The translations under genes were made by a program, and so were the position numbers. Below are positions 21,229 to 29,902 of a stretch of DNA of 64,000 nt, in pieces. The stretch lies in NCBI GenBank assembly GCA_029194535.1, contig JARFXR010000001.1, forward strand, positions 2,116,721-2,180,720. The letters are read 5' to 3'. This stretch comes from Nitrospira sp. Lineage in GTDB: Bacteria > Nitrospirota > Nitrospiria > Nitrospirales > Nitrospiraceae. The notes under the pieces are model-generated. The model was not told the DNA's origin and did no database searches. It saw only the letters and a program-made list of their open reading frames with translations. Position 1 is the first letter of the stretch. Every line of letters starts with the position of its first letter.

Positions 21229-21636
21229 TTAAAGCACGTGACAGATGTCGTGAATGAACGTGTACTCATAGACACAGCTAAACACGACGGAAGTGTCTTG
21301 GGCAAGCTTCTGAGCCATGTCCTTCATGCCGCGTGGCACCAACAGGTAAAATGGAACCCCGCGTACGACGGTCCGCTTCCAATTCTTCGCCGTCCGGTTC
21401 TCGGCCAATGAAGCCTCCGTCTCGACCTCGGCCATCCACTCTATTGTATGACCTCCCGGCGTCACATGCCATCCCACAATGTCGCAAGACTGGCTGGGCC
21501 CCGCCCAGGGATTTTGCTCCAGGTTCGTATGGATGGTCACCTTGCAGTGAAAGGCCTTGGCCCACCGTTCGGCCACTTGACTGACGACCTGATCATGGAC
21601 CGAGTCGACACCTTGTTCGCGCAGTGTGGTAGTCAT
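21229..21636 (-). CDS. conserved hypothetical protein, possible nuclease-like fold
   Basis: The 135-residue product is not recognised. Start ATG 21636 follows a GGAGGGGG ribosome site. The middle shows D52 in CDIVGW, then E66, E70 and E72 in IEWMAEVETEAS, then NWKR and the buried strand VPFYLLVP. This order (acidic residue, acid-x-acid strand, hydrophobic strand) recalls PD-(D/E)XK-type folds, though the expected lysine after the second acid is absent. That reading is weak inference. It ends 21 bp before the ACT-protein gene on the same strand. Confidence 0.6.
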   Translation of the reverse strand: MTTTLREQGVDSVHDQVVSQVAERWAKAFHCKVTIHTNLEQNPWAGPSQSCDIVGWHVTPGGHTIEWMAEVETEASLAENRTAKNWKRTVVRGVPFYLLVPRGMKDMAQKLAQDTSVVFSCVYEYTFIHDICHVL

Positions 21637-21680
21637 GGACCCCCCTCCGCTTAGGCATGCTTGAAGCTCAATCTTATGTA

Positions 21681-21866
21681 CTACGCAAGATGTAGAGGAT
21701 TGACATTCCCCAAGGCTTTCCACGTTTCACAGAAAGGGCATAGAACCAGCAGGTGCCCACTTTCATATCTCACGCCAGAGTAAGGTCTTATAGGCTGTTG
21801 ATGCTGATTGCCCCATTTCAAGATCACGCGATTGCAGCAGACGAATGTGCTTTCCCTGGTTCCCAC
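21681..21866 (-). CDS. possible small protein with two cysteine pairs
   Basis: A 61-residue frame starts at GTG 21866 with AAAGGAG about eight bases upstream. It carries CC near the N-terminus (TFVCCNRVILKW) and CPFC near the C-terminus (HLLVLCPFCETWK), a spacing that could hold a zinc ion. It lies between the ribonucleotide reductase stop and the hypothetical at 21229, on the same strand. No family is recognised. The ribosome site and cysteines are the only support. Confidence 0.4.
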   Translation of the reverse strand: MGTRESTFVCCNRVILKWGNQHQQPIRPYSGVRYESGHLLVLCPFCETWKALGNVNPLHLA

Positions 21867-21900
21867 AGCGTTCACTCCTTTGTTCGGAGTTGCCTCTGCT

Positions 21901-24900
21901 CTACGAACATCCGCTCGTCGCACCGCAGTGATCGCACTTGAGACAGGTTCCGTTTCGCACCATCTTGAATTGCTTGCACTCCTGACAGGGGTCACCCTCA
22001 TAGCCCTGTTGACGGGCAATCTGTATTGCGGTCAAGGTCAATGTCTCTCGCTTGAGTTCAACCTTGTGGGACACGTTGCCGTTTCCGTTGCCTCCGTGGC
22101 GCGCTGTAATGCCGTGCCGCGCCGGAACCCGGTCGGTGACGATCGAAGACAACGCCAGCGTTTCCGGATCAGCTTCCTCGTTCGAGCATTCCGGGTCCTG
22201 CTCGTCTTTCTTCACCGAGTCCATGCGGAGATCTTCCTCCTTGACCTGCGCCAGATCGTATCGGTCCAGGTAGGTCACGGCCAACTCGCGGAAAATGTAG
22301 TCGATGATGGATGTCGACATCTTGATCCGGTCATTCAATTTGACCGGCCCATTCGGTTCGAACCGGGTGAAGACGAAGGCTTCCACGAACTCCTCCAGCG
22401 GAACACCGTGCTGCAGGCCCAGCGAAATCGCGATGGCGAAACAATTCATCAGGCTGCGGAAAGCGGCGCCCTCCTTGTGCATATCGAGGAAAATTTCCCC
22501 GACCGTCCCGTCTTCGTATTCGCCGGTACGGAGGTACAGCTTGTGTCCGCCGATGACGGCCTTTTGCGTATAGCCGTTGCGCCTTGCCGGCAAGGGACGT
22601 CGTTTGGCCAGGTAACGGACGAGCACCCGTTCGGTGATTTTTTCCGCGACCGACACGACGTCCGTCGCCGCTTCCACGCTCTTGGTCGTGTCAACGGAAG
22701 CGGACAGCGGCTGGCTGAGTTTGGAGCCGTCGCGGTACAGCGCGACCGCTTTGACCATGTTTTTCCACGAAAACAGATACGCGGACTTGACGTCGTCAAG
22801 CGTCGCATCGGCCGGCATGTTGATGGTCTTGCTGATCGCGCCGCTGATGAACGGCTGGGCGGCGGCCATCATCCGGATGTGCGCATCGACCGCAATGTAC
22901 CGTTGCCCGATTCTACCGCACCGGTTGGCGCAATCGAAGACCGGCAAGTGTTCCGTCTTGAGGTAGGGGGCGCCTTCGACCGTCATCGTGCCGCAGCAAT
23001 AGTCATTTGCGGCGGCGATCTCTTCCTGCGTGAAGCCCATGGCTTTGAGCATGTTGAAGTTGGCTTCCGTGAATTGCACGTCGGTGAAACCGAGCTTTTC
23101 CCGGCAGAAGCTCTCGCCGAGAACATACTTGTTGAACGCAAACCGGATTTCAAAAGCCTGGGCCAAACCGCTCTCCAGACGAGCCAGCGCTGCATCGTCG
23201 AACCCCTTTTGCTTCAGCGTCTCGTGATTGATGAAGGGGGCGCTTTGCAGACTTTGGTGGCCGACGCAATAGCTGACTATGTCTTGAATTTGGGACTGGG
23301 AATAACCCAATGTAGCCAGCGCCGGCGGCAGGCTTTGATTGATGATCTTGAAATACCCTCCGCCCGCCAGTTTCTTGAACTTCACCAGCGCGAAGTCCGG
23401 CTCGATGCCCGTGGTGTCGCAGTCCATGACGAGTCCGATCGTTCCGGTGGGAGCGATGACGGTGACTTGGGCGTTCCGATAGCCGTAGGCCGTTCCCAAC
23501 TCCAGGGCGCGGTCCCAGGCCCTCCGAGCCGCGATCAACAAATCGGGGGGGCAGTGCTCTGCCTGAATGCCGACCGGCCGAATGGTCAGGCCCTCGTACT
23601 CTTCTTCCGGCGCGTGATAGGCCGCGCGACGGTGATTCCGGATGACGCGGAGCATCGATTCCCGATTCTTCGCGTAGCCGGGGAAAGGCCAGAGTTCTGC
23701 TGCCATCTCGGCGGAGGCGCTGTAGGCTTCCCCGGTCATGATCGCAGTGAGGGCGCCGCAGATCGCCGTGGCCTTCGGAGAATCGTAGGGAATGCCCTGA
23801 CGCATGAGAACGGTGCCGAGGTTCGCGTAGCCGAGGCCCAACGTGCGGAACTGATAGCTCTTTTCCGCGATCGAACGGCTCGGAAACGAAGCCATCAACA
23901 CGCTGATCTCCAGCACGACCGTCCAGAGCCGCACCGCATGGCGAAAACTCTCCAGTTCAAACTGGCCGTCGCCGGTGAAAAACTGCGCTAAATTCAAAGA
24001 GGCCAGGTTGCAGGCTGTGTCGTCGAGGAACATGTATTCGGAACAGGGATTGGAGGCGTTGATACGCCCGTCCTCCGGGCAGGTATGCCACTCATTGATC
24101 GTCGTGTCGTATTGGGTTCCCGGATCGGCACAGATCCAGGCGGCCCAGGCGATGCGGTCCCAGAGTTCCCGCGCCTTGACGGTCTTGGAAATCTTTCCAT
24201 CCACGCGGCGCTTGAGCTGCCAGTCGCCGTCGTTTTCCAAGGCAGTGAAGAATTCGTTGGGAATGCGGACGCTGTTGTTGGAATTCTGCCCGGAGACGGT
24301 CTGGTAGGCCCTGCCGTCCCAGTTCGTGTCGTACTCGTGGAAGACAAAATGGGTGAAACCTTGTTGGGCGTAGGAAAACATCCGTTGGATGTAGGCTTCG
24401 GGCACCGCATTCCGGCGTGCCGCGATGACCGCTTCCCTCAGGATGCCGTTGCGCTTGGGATCCACCTCGACTCTCGGGGTGCCGTCGTTCTCGACGACAT
24501 GGCAGGCCTTGAGCACGGCATTGAGCCGTTGCGCGCAGATTTTCGAGCCGGTCACCATGGCGGCGACTTTCTGCTCTTCAATCACTTTCCAGTCGATGAA
24601 TTCTTCGATGTCCGGATGGTCCAAATCCAAGCAGACCATCTTCGCCGCGCGCCTGGTCGTGCCCCCGGATTTGATGGCGCCGGCCGCCCGGTCTCCGATC
24701 CGCAGGAACGACATCAAACCGGAGGAACGACCCCCGCCGGACAGCGATTCTCCATCTCCGCGTAGCTTTGAATAATTCGTTCCGGTTCCGGAACCGTACT
24801 TGAACAGACGCGCTTCGCGCACCCAGAGGTCCATGATGCCGTTCTCATTGACGAGATCGTCCTCGATGGATTGGATGAAGCAGGCGTGCGGCTGCGGATG

Positions 24901-25428
24901 CTCGAAGGCATTGGTCGCCTTGACGACCTCACGGGTCTGCGGGTCTACATAATAATGGCCTTGAGCCGGCCCGGAAAGACCGTAGGCATAGTGCAGCCCC
25001 GTGTTGAACCATTGGGGGCTGTTGGGGGCCGCCATCTGGTGCGCCAACATGAAGCACAGTTCGTCATGAAAGGCCGCGCTGTCCTCGGCGGTCTTGAAGT
25101 AGCCGTAGGACTTGCCCCAATGCGTCCAGCACCCGGCCAGACGATCAAAAACTTGGCGTGCGTCCCGCTCTCCGCCGAGCACCGGTTTGCCGTCCTGGCT
25201 GACGACCGAATTACCCGATTCGTCCCGTTGGGGCACGCCGGCCTTGCGGAAGTATTTCTGCGCCAGGATATCGATGGCCAATTGCGACCATGATTCCGGG
25301 ATGTCGATCTGCTCCAATTTAAAGACGGTCGATCCGTCAGGGTTGCGAATCTCCGACGAACGCTTCACGAACGTTAAGCCTTCATAAGGACTTTGTCCGG
25401 GACGTGTGAATCGCCGTTCTATTCTCAC
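21901..25428 (-). CDS. nrdJ: adenosylcobalamin-dependent ribonucleotide reductase, class II
   Basis: NrdJ makes deoxyribonucleotides using the AdoCbl radical and does not need oxygen. The 1175-residue product has the active-site NPCSEY segment (N460, C462, E464), the nucleotide-binding loops around [19 protein letters not shown], a C-terminal TSCPD-type region and a terminal zinc-ribbon CQEC...[10 protein letters not shown] 25428 is the start, with GGAGGAG seven bases before it. No class I nrdAB is in the window. The upstream region carries a NrdR-type box, DnaA boxes and a hairpin leader, listed separately. Confidence 0.95.
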   Translation of the reverse strand: MRIERRFTRPGQSPYEGLTFVKRSSEIRNPDGSTVFKLEQIDIPESWSQLAIDILAQKYFRKAGVPQRDESGNSVVSQDGKPVLGGERDARQVFDRLAGCWTHWGKSYGYFKTAEDSAAFHDELCFMLAHQMAAPNSPQWFNTGLHYAYGLSGPAQGHYYVDPQTREVVKATNAFEHPQPHACFIQSIEDDLVNENGIMDLWVREARLFKYGSGTGTNYSKLRGDGESLSGGGRSSGLMSFLRIGDRAAGAIKSGGTTRRAAKMVCLDLDHPDIEEFIDWKVIEEQKVAAMVTGSKICAQRLNAVLKACHVVENDGTPRVEVDPKRNGILREAVIAARRNAVPEAYIQRMFSYAQQGFTHFVFHEYDTNWDGRAYQTVSGQNSNNSVRIPNEFFTALENDGDWQLKRRVDGKISKTVKARELWDRIAWAAWICADPGTQYDTTINEWHTCPEDGRINASNPCSEYMFLDDTACNLASLNLAQFFTGDGQFELESFRHAVRLWTVVLEISVLMASFPSRSIAEKSYQFRTLGLGYANLGTVLMRQGIPYDSPKATAICGALTAIMTGEAYSASAEMAAELWPFPGYAKNRESMLRVIRNHRRAAYHAPEEEYEGLTIRPVGIQAEHCPPDLLIAARRAWDRALELGTAYGYRNAQVTVIAPTGTIGLVMDCDTTGIEPDFALVKFKKLAGGGYFKIINQSLPPALATLGYSQSQIQDIVSYCVGHQSLQSAPFINHETLKQKGFDDAALARLESGLAQAFEIRFAFNKYVLGESFCREKLGFTDVQFTEANFNMLKAMGFTQEEIAAANDYCCGTMTVEGAPYLKTEHLPVFDCANRCGRIGQRYIAVDAHIRMMAAAQPFISGAISKTINMPADATLDDVKSAYLFSWKNMVKAVALYRDGSKLSQPLSASVDTTKSVEAATDVVSVAEKITERVLVRYLAKRRPLPARRNGYTQKAVIGGHKLYLRTGEYEDGTVGEIFLDMHKEGAAFRSLMNCFAIAISLGLQHGVPLEEFVEAFVFTRFEPNGPVKLNDRIKMSTSIIDYIFRELAVTYLDRYDLAQVKEEDLRMDSVKKDEQDPECSNEEADPETLALSSIVTDRVPARHGITARHGGNGNGNVSHKVELKRETLTLTAIQIARQQGYEGDPCQECKQFKMVRNGTCLKCDHCGATSGCS

Positions 25429-25504
25429 GATCTCTCCTCCCAGGGTTAATGGCAGCGCAAGTCGCTTAACGGCCGTGGACGAACAGTGAAACCGACTTGG
25501 ACAC

Positions 25505-25544
25505 CTCTGCCTCTGAGGGGAGGAAATCCTCTCCCGGAGCAGAG
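25505..25544 (-). promoter_or_regulatory. long hairpin in the nrdJ leader
   Basis: Outer arms CTCTGC (25505-25510) and GCAGAG (25539-25544) enclose a second stem GGGGAGGA (25517-25524) paired with TCCTCTCC (25527-25534) around a two-base loop. It lies in the predicted untranslated leader, about 75 bases before the start codon. It resembles no riboswitch I know; in particular no B12-box motif is present. Confidence 0.5.
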
Positions 25545-25552
25545 TGAGGGAC

Positions 25553-25581
25553 TACATATAGCCATTGCTGGAAATTGTCAA
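25553..25581 (-). promoter_or_regulatory. nrdJ promoter
   Basis: On the - strand a perfect TTGACA (25581-25576) is followed after 17 bp by TATGTA (25558-25553); a TATATG with a 15-bp spacer overlaps it. The -35 touches the NrdR-type box by one base. The leader would be about 115 bases. Confidence 0.55.
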
Positions 25582-25596
25582 CACCAAATATTGTGG
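25581..25596 (-). promoter_or_regulatory. NrdR-box candidate upstream of nrdJ
   Basis: On the - strand the 16-mer CCACAATATTTGGTGT matches the NrdR consensus acaCwAtATaTwGtgt at 13 positions, including the core C, A, AT, T and G. It abuts the -35 box, where a repressor would block RNA polymerase. NrdR boxes usually occur as a pair about three helical turns apart; I do not see a clear second box. Confidence 0.6.
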
Positions 25597-25602
25597 TTTC
25601 CC

Positions 25603-25685
25603 TGTGGATAGCGAGGACATTCTGTGGATAACTATGGAGCCGCATCCGTAGTCGATTTCGCGGAATTTCCATCGATTTATCCACA
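25603..25685. promoter_or_regulatory. three DnaA boxes upstream of nrdJ
   Basis: Two perfect TTATCCACA boxes lie at 25623-25631 (- strand) and 25677-25685 (+ strand). A third, with one mismatch (CTATCCACA), is at 25603-25611 (- strand), 20 bp from its neighbour. All sit just upstream of the nrdJ promoter and NrdR-type box. E. coli nrdAB is known to be controlled by DnaA through such boxes. Confidence 0.6.
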
Positions 25686-25759
25686 GGAGGATGACCGTCG
25701 ATCGGTAGTCGCAGATCAGCAGGCGGGAAGGCGAAGGTCGAAGGGGAAAACCGCGAGTG

Positions 25760-26131
25760 CTAGAACGCCAGGCGGCCCAAACGGATGACGGCATCGTCGA
25801 CGCCTTTGAGCGGGATGAAGCGGCCCCCGATTGCAAGGACTTCGATATGAACTTCGAGCGCGGTCGTCTCGAACAGACTGAAGAGCCCCCAGTTGCGTTG
25901 GATGGTATGCGGGCGTACGACGCTCTCCACCAACTCGCGGCTGTGCAAGCGAAAAATGGTGCGGACCATGTCGCGTTCCCTCTGCGGAGCGGACGATTCA
26001 TGTCGGTCCAGGGCTTTCCCCAGTTCCGCTTCGACGAATGTCACATAGTCATCCAACGAAGGGTTGGTCAAGACCAAAGCGACGCTTGCCGTCAGGGCCG
26101 TCACGAGCAGCAACAATAGCCAGAGCTTCAT
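25760..26131 (-). CDS. DUF4359-like small exported or membrane-anchored protein
   Basis: The 123-residue product begins MKLWLLLLLVTALTASVALVLTNPSLDDYVTFVEAEL. A single N-terminal hydrophobic segment is followed by TNPSLDDYVxF, which I associate with DUF4359. The function of that family is unknown. ATG 26131 was chosen because AAGGA lies about six bases upstream. It faces away from the + strand gene at 26302. Confidence 0.65.
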   Translation of the reverse strand: MKLWLLLLLVTALTASVALVLTNPSLDDYVTFVEAELGKALDRHESSAPQRERDMVRTIFRLHSRELVESVVRPHTIQRNWGLFSLFETTALEVHIEVLAIGGRFIPLKGVDDAVIRLGRLAF

Positions 26132-26301
26132 GCTGTTCCTTGCTGTGTATGCCTGATGCCGCACTCAATTCCCATCATTCGGTTTCCGCGCCGCAACCGG
26201 GGCGGTCCATGCCGTTTTGACAAGCGCATTGCGCACGATTAGCCTACTCAGAAGCAGCGGGTCAGTTGCCGGACATTTCATCCTTCACGTTGGAGGGATC
26301 C

Positions 26302-26598
26302 ATGTATGTTTGGAGTAAACGCATCGTCGGACTGTTGCTGGGGCTGTTCATTGTGGTTCTCGGGATATTTCTGTTCCAAACTTCTCCCGAGCGGGCCAGC
26401 GGACTCAAGACCCATACGATACGGTGGATGGCGTTGAACTATGTCGGTCTGGTCGTCTGGGTCTTCGTCTGGATGATTGACCAGGCGCGCGTACGAGCGA
26501 AGAACGTCTGGGTATGGCTCGTGCCATTTCTCCTTGCTCCCTTACCGACACTCATGCTGTACGTGCTGTTCTTGCAACGCCGAGTCATGCCTCTATAA
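26302..26598 (+). CDS. small three-helix membrane protein, function unknown
   Basis: The 98-residue protein has three hydrophobic segments (about 9-28, 43-62, 71-90) and few charged residues between them. GGAGGG ends five bases before ATG 26302; the open frame begins earlier at a TTG without a ribosome site. Its last six bases overlap the end of the convergent permease gene. No family is recognised. Confidence 0.65.
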   Translation: MYVWSKRIVGLLLGLFIVVLGIFLFQTSPERASGLKTHTIRWMALNYVGLVVWVFVWMIDQARVRAKNVWVWLVPFLLAPLPTLMLYVLFLQRRVMPL

Positions 26599-27855
26599 TA
26601 CGGCGCATTCCCCGACGGATCCCGACTCAGACTGCTCCTGGAGCTTGGACCGCAGCGTCCAGGCAAGCCAAACCCCCGGCAATGCCAGGAGAAAGGAAAT
26701 GAAGAAAAACTGCGGCCACCCGACGGCGCCCACCAAATCGGCCGATGGACGTCCGGAAAGGACGCGCCCCACGGCCTCGATGGACGAGAGCAGCGCGAAT
26801 TGCGTGGCGGTGTACCGGTGGTCGCAGAGCGACATGATCAGCGCGACGAATGCTGCGGTTCCCATTCCCCCAGTCACGTTTTCGATCAGTACGGAGGCCG
26901 TCAACGCCGCGTAACTTTTTCCCGCCCAGGCGAGCCCCGTAAAACAGAGATTCGAAAGCGCCTGAAAAAGCCCAAACAGCACGAGCGAGGGAACCAAACC
27001 CATTCTCGCCATAGCTATTCCACCTGCCAAGGCACCGCCCAACGTCGCGAATAAGCCGGTCCCTTTGACGTAACCCACGTCGCTGGTCGAAAAGCCCAGT
27101 CCTCCAATGAAGAATGCCGTCTGTAGCGATGCGGCGACAGCGTCGCCGATCTTGTACAGCAGGATCAACAGCAGCAGCTTGACGATATTGGGACGGGAGA
27201 ACAACTCCCCTAACGGGTCACCCACGGCCTCGATGAGACTCAAGGGCGGCGTTCCGGTGAACGTCGGTTCCGGAGCCGCCAGCACGGCGACGATTCCAGT
27301 CGCCATGATCCCGGCAAGGACCAGGTACGTGGATTCCCAGCCGATATGGTCGGCCAGCACCAATGCGCCGGAACTCGCGACCAATAAAGCGAATCGATAG
27401 CCGTTCACCCACACCGCGGCTCCAAAGCCGCGCTCGGCCGGCAGCAACAGGTCCGTGCGATACGCGTCGAATACGATGTCGAGCGACGCAGAAAGAAAGG
27501 CGACCAGAACCGCTGCCACAGCGAGCCATTCTGGACGCTCGCCCGTTCCGGTCATTGCCATGGCAACCAGCCCGAGGGTCACCCCGATCTGAGTCAGCAG
27601 CATCCATCCGCGGCGCCGCCCGAGCAACGGCGGCGTGATGCGGTCGAGAAGCGGAGCCCAGAGGAATTTCACCGTGTATGGAAGCCCGACGAGGGTGAAG
27701 ATCCCGATGGTCTTCAGATCCAGTCCGACCACGGTCAGCCAGGCCTGGAGGGTGCCGCCGGTGAGCGCCAAAGGAAGCCCGGAGGCGAAGCCCAGGGGAA
27801 GCATGAAGGCGATTCGTCGATTCGCGAGAACTTGTGCGACTGAAAAGGCGCTCAT
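26593..27855 (-). CDS. AmpG-like major facilitator permease
   Basis: The 420-residue protein has twelve predicted membrane segments and the AmpG-type features LPLALTGGTLQAWL, KFLWAPLLDRITPPLLGRRRGWML and SLDIVFDAYRTDLLLPAERG. AmpG proteins import anhydromuropeptides for cell-wall recycling. The charged loop with R-R-R-G-W and the DAYRTDLL segment support the family, but not the exact substrate. It is the downstream neighbour of the hypothetical at 27987 on the same strand, 131 bp away. Confidence 0.8.
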   Translation of the reverse strand: MSAFSVAQVLANRRIAFMLPLGFASGLPLALTGGTLQAWLTVVGLDLKTIGIFTLVGLPYTVKFLWAPLLDRITPPLLGRRRGWMLLTQIGVTLGLVAMAMTGTGERPEWLAVAAVLVAFLSASLDIVFDAYRTDLLLPAERGFGAAVWVNGYRFALLVASSGALVLADHIGWESTYLVLAGIMATGIVAVLAAPEPTFTGTPPLSLIEAVGDPLGELFSRPNIVKLLLLILLYKIGDAVAASLQTAFFIGGLGFSTSDVGYVKGTGLFATLGGALAGGIAMARMGLVPSLVLFGLFQALSNLCFTGLAWAGKSYAALTASVLIENVTGGMGTAAFVALIMSLCDHRYTATQFALLSSIEAVGRVLSGRPSADLVGAVGWPQFFFISFLLALPGVWLAWTLRSKLQEQSESGSVGECAVL

Positions 27856-27986
27856 GGTATGTCGACCATCATCGACCCGGATAAAATACCATCCAGCTGT
27901 TCGCCGTCCGCAGAGATTTCATAAAAGCCGGTGGCGGATGACCTGTGGACAATGAAGAGAGGGCGGCAAGGCGGTCGAGACGATCC

Positions 27987-28394
27987 TCAGCAAGGTTGGC
28001 CGTTGAACGTGCAAGGCTTGTAGCGGGAAATGTCGAACTCCACGTTTTCCTGATAGACTCGTTCGTTGCCGTTGACCCCGTCCTGTTCGGGGTCATTCCA
28101 CATCGTATGGTTCCACCAATAGAACAACGGATAGGCCTCTGTCTGATAGACCGGGTTGCCGTAGTTGCTCCGGGCATACTCCTGCACCATACGGCCGGTG
28201 ACATAGTCCACCTGACCGTTTCCGCCCAAGGAATACAGCATCAGGAACAGCCTGGCTTCGTGGTCGTACAATTCGTCGATCCTGGAATTGAGATCCGGCT
28301 CGTTCGGCAGGAGTTCCTTGGTGGACACGAGCGAGGCGGAGAACAGCAGCATAAGGCAGACGAAGATGAAGAGGGCACGCGGGGAAGCGATCAT
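27987..28394 (-). CDS. hypothetical exported protein
   Basis: The 135-residue product starts with a signal-like segment (MIASPRALFIFVCLMLLFSASLVSTKE). The mature part is rich in Tyr, Trp and acidic residues (YPLFYWWNHTMWNDPEQDG) and has a single C-terminal cysteine pair (PCTFNGQPC). No family is recognised. GGAG lies 11 bases before ATG 28394. It diverges from mtaB. Confidence 0.6.
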   Translation of the reverse strand: MIASPRALFIFVCLMLLFSASLVSTKELLPNEPDLNSRIDELYDHEARLFLMLYSLGGNGQVDYVTGRMVQEYARSNYGNPVYQTEAYPLFYWWNHTMWNDPEQDGVNGNERVYQENVEFDISRYKPCTFNGQPC

Positions 28395-28512
28395 CAGAGA
28401 CTCACTCCGAGTCAGAGGCTTACGTGATGGGACGCATGCTACCACGGCCATTGATCGGCTTCAACCAACTCAATTACGGCCAAGCGATCGGGGTGTTCTC
28501 CGATCGGCTGCC

Positions 28513-28541
28513 TTGCCCGAGGGTCCGCCACTCACTATAAT
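28513..28541 (+). promoter_or_regulatory. promoter of mtaB-miaB
   Basis: TTGCCC (28513-28518), 17 bp and a perfect TATAAT (28536-28541). The start site near 28548 leaves about five bases before the mtaB ATG at 28553, with no ribosome site. This is a third near-leaderless arrangement in the window. Confidence 0.7.
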
Positions 28542-28552
28542 GCCCGTCCGTT

Positions 28553-29902
28553 ATGAGACGCGCGTCTTTGCATACGCTGGGTTGTCGGCTGAATCAGGCG
28601 GAGACATCCGTGCTCGAATCCCGATTGCGCAAAGAAGGCTACGAACTTGTGGCCTTCGGTCAGCCGACCGATTTGCTGGTGGTGAACACCTGCTCGGTAA
28701 CGAAAGAGGCGGAGCGTACCTGTCGGTATGTGGTGAGGAAGACATTGAAACATTCTCCTGGTGCGTTCGTCGCCGTGACCGGCTGCTATGCCCAGACCGG
28801 CGGACAGGAGCTGCGGTCGATGACTGGCGTCGATTTGATCGTCGGCAATCAGTTCAAATGGGAGCTGCCGTCGATGCTGCCCGCGCCTGAGCATCTGCGA
28901 AAGTCTCCCAAGCCCGAAGTCGTTCACAGTAAAACGATCGACCGAGATGACTTCGTGCTACCCGAATATGGAACGCCCGATTCGACGAGGGCGTCCGTGA
29001 AGATTCAGGACGGATGCAACGTGATGTGCAGTTTCTGTCTCATTCCTTTCGCCCGCGGCCATGAGCGAAGTCGCGTGTTGGAAGACACGCTTCAGGAAGC
29101 GGCCATGCTGGCGGCGGCAGGATATCGGGAGGTCGTGCTGACCGGGGTGAACATCGGCCGGTACAGGCAAGACGGCCGCGGTTTGCTGGCGCTCATCGAC
29201 GCTCTTGAACGGATCGACGGCCTGGAACGGATCAGAATTTCTTCGATCGAGCCCACGACCATTGACGAGGGGCTGATCGAGCGGATGGCTGCATCTTCGA
29301 AACTCTGTCCGTATCTGCATGTGCCCCTGCAGAGCGGCGACGATTCGATCCTATCGGCCATGAACCGGCCGTACCGTGTCCGGGATTTTGTGAAACTGAT
29401 CGAACGGGTTATTCGAACGGTGCCGTCGCTTGGATTGGGCACCGACGTGATGGTGGGATTCCCGGGAGAATCAAAGGAGGCGTTTCTCAATACGGTCCGT
29501 TTGACAGAAACTCTCCCCTTCTCCTATCTCCATGTGTTCCCGTTCTCGCCGAGACCGGGCACGGCCGCCGTGCGACTGAACGGATGCGTTTCCGGGGGAA
29601 TGGTCCGGGAACGGGCGATGAGACTGGCGGCAGTGGATCGCGCCAAGCGGATGCTGTTTGCAGAGCGCCATATCGGGTCGACCGTTCCGGTCCTGTTCGA
29701 GGCCGGAGAGACCTGCGGCTTTGCAGTGGGGACGGCGCCGAATTTTCTGCGAGTCGCCGTGACTGCTTCCGACTCGCTCACCAACACAATCCGGTCCGTC
29801 CGCATTTCGGCCGCGTCCGAGCGATGGGCCGTGGGGCGGGTGGCTTCGCTCCGGCCTGCGTCGAAGACTCTGCCCACCATTTCCTCGGTGTCGATCTCAT
29901 GA
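28553..29902 (+). CDS. mtaB: tRNA t6A37 methylthiotransferase
   Basis: MtaB converts t6A to ms2t6A at position 37 of ANN-decoding tRNAs. The 449-residue protein has the auxiliary-cluster cysteines (C11 in TLGCRLNQ, the one in VVNTCSV and the one in VTGCYAQ), the radical SAM triad C155, C159, C162 (GCNVMCSFC) and a C-terminal TRAM-like part. HTLGCRLNQAE distinguishes MtaB from MiaB (TFGCQMN). Its stop overlaps the miaB ATG by four bases. Confidence 0.92.
   Translation: MRRASLHTLGCRLNQAETSVLESRLRKEGYELVAFGQPTDLLVVNTCSVTKEAERTCRYVVRKTLKHSPGAFVAVTGCYAQTGGQELRSMTGVDLIVGNQFKWELPSMLPAPEHLRKSPKPEVVHSKTIDRDDFVLPEYGTPDSTRASVKIQDGCNVMCSFCLIPFARGHERSRVLEDTLQEAAMLAAAGYREVVLTGVNIGRYRQDGRGLLALIDALERIDGLERIRISSIEPTTIDEGLIERMAASSKLCPYLHVPLQSGDDSILSAMNRPYRVRDFVKLIERVIRTVPSLGLGTDVMVGFPGESKEAFLNTVRLTETLPFSYLHVFPFSPRPGTAAVRLNGCVSGGMVRERAMRLAAVDRAKRMLFAERHIGSTVPVLFEAGETCGFAVGTAPNFLRVAVTASDSLTNTIRSVRISAASERWAVGRVASLRPASKTLPTISSVSIS

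Noticed and set aside
25429-25552. Cobalamin riboswitch upstream of nrdJ
   Set aside because: No B12-box or the long multi-helix core; the leader is too short.
25560-25690. Replication origin at the DnaA-box cluster
   Set aside because: Only three boxes, no dnaA/dnaN/gidA neighbours and a normal promoter with NrdR-type box; gene control of nrdJ explains it better.
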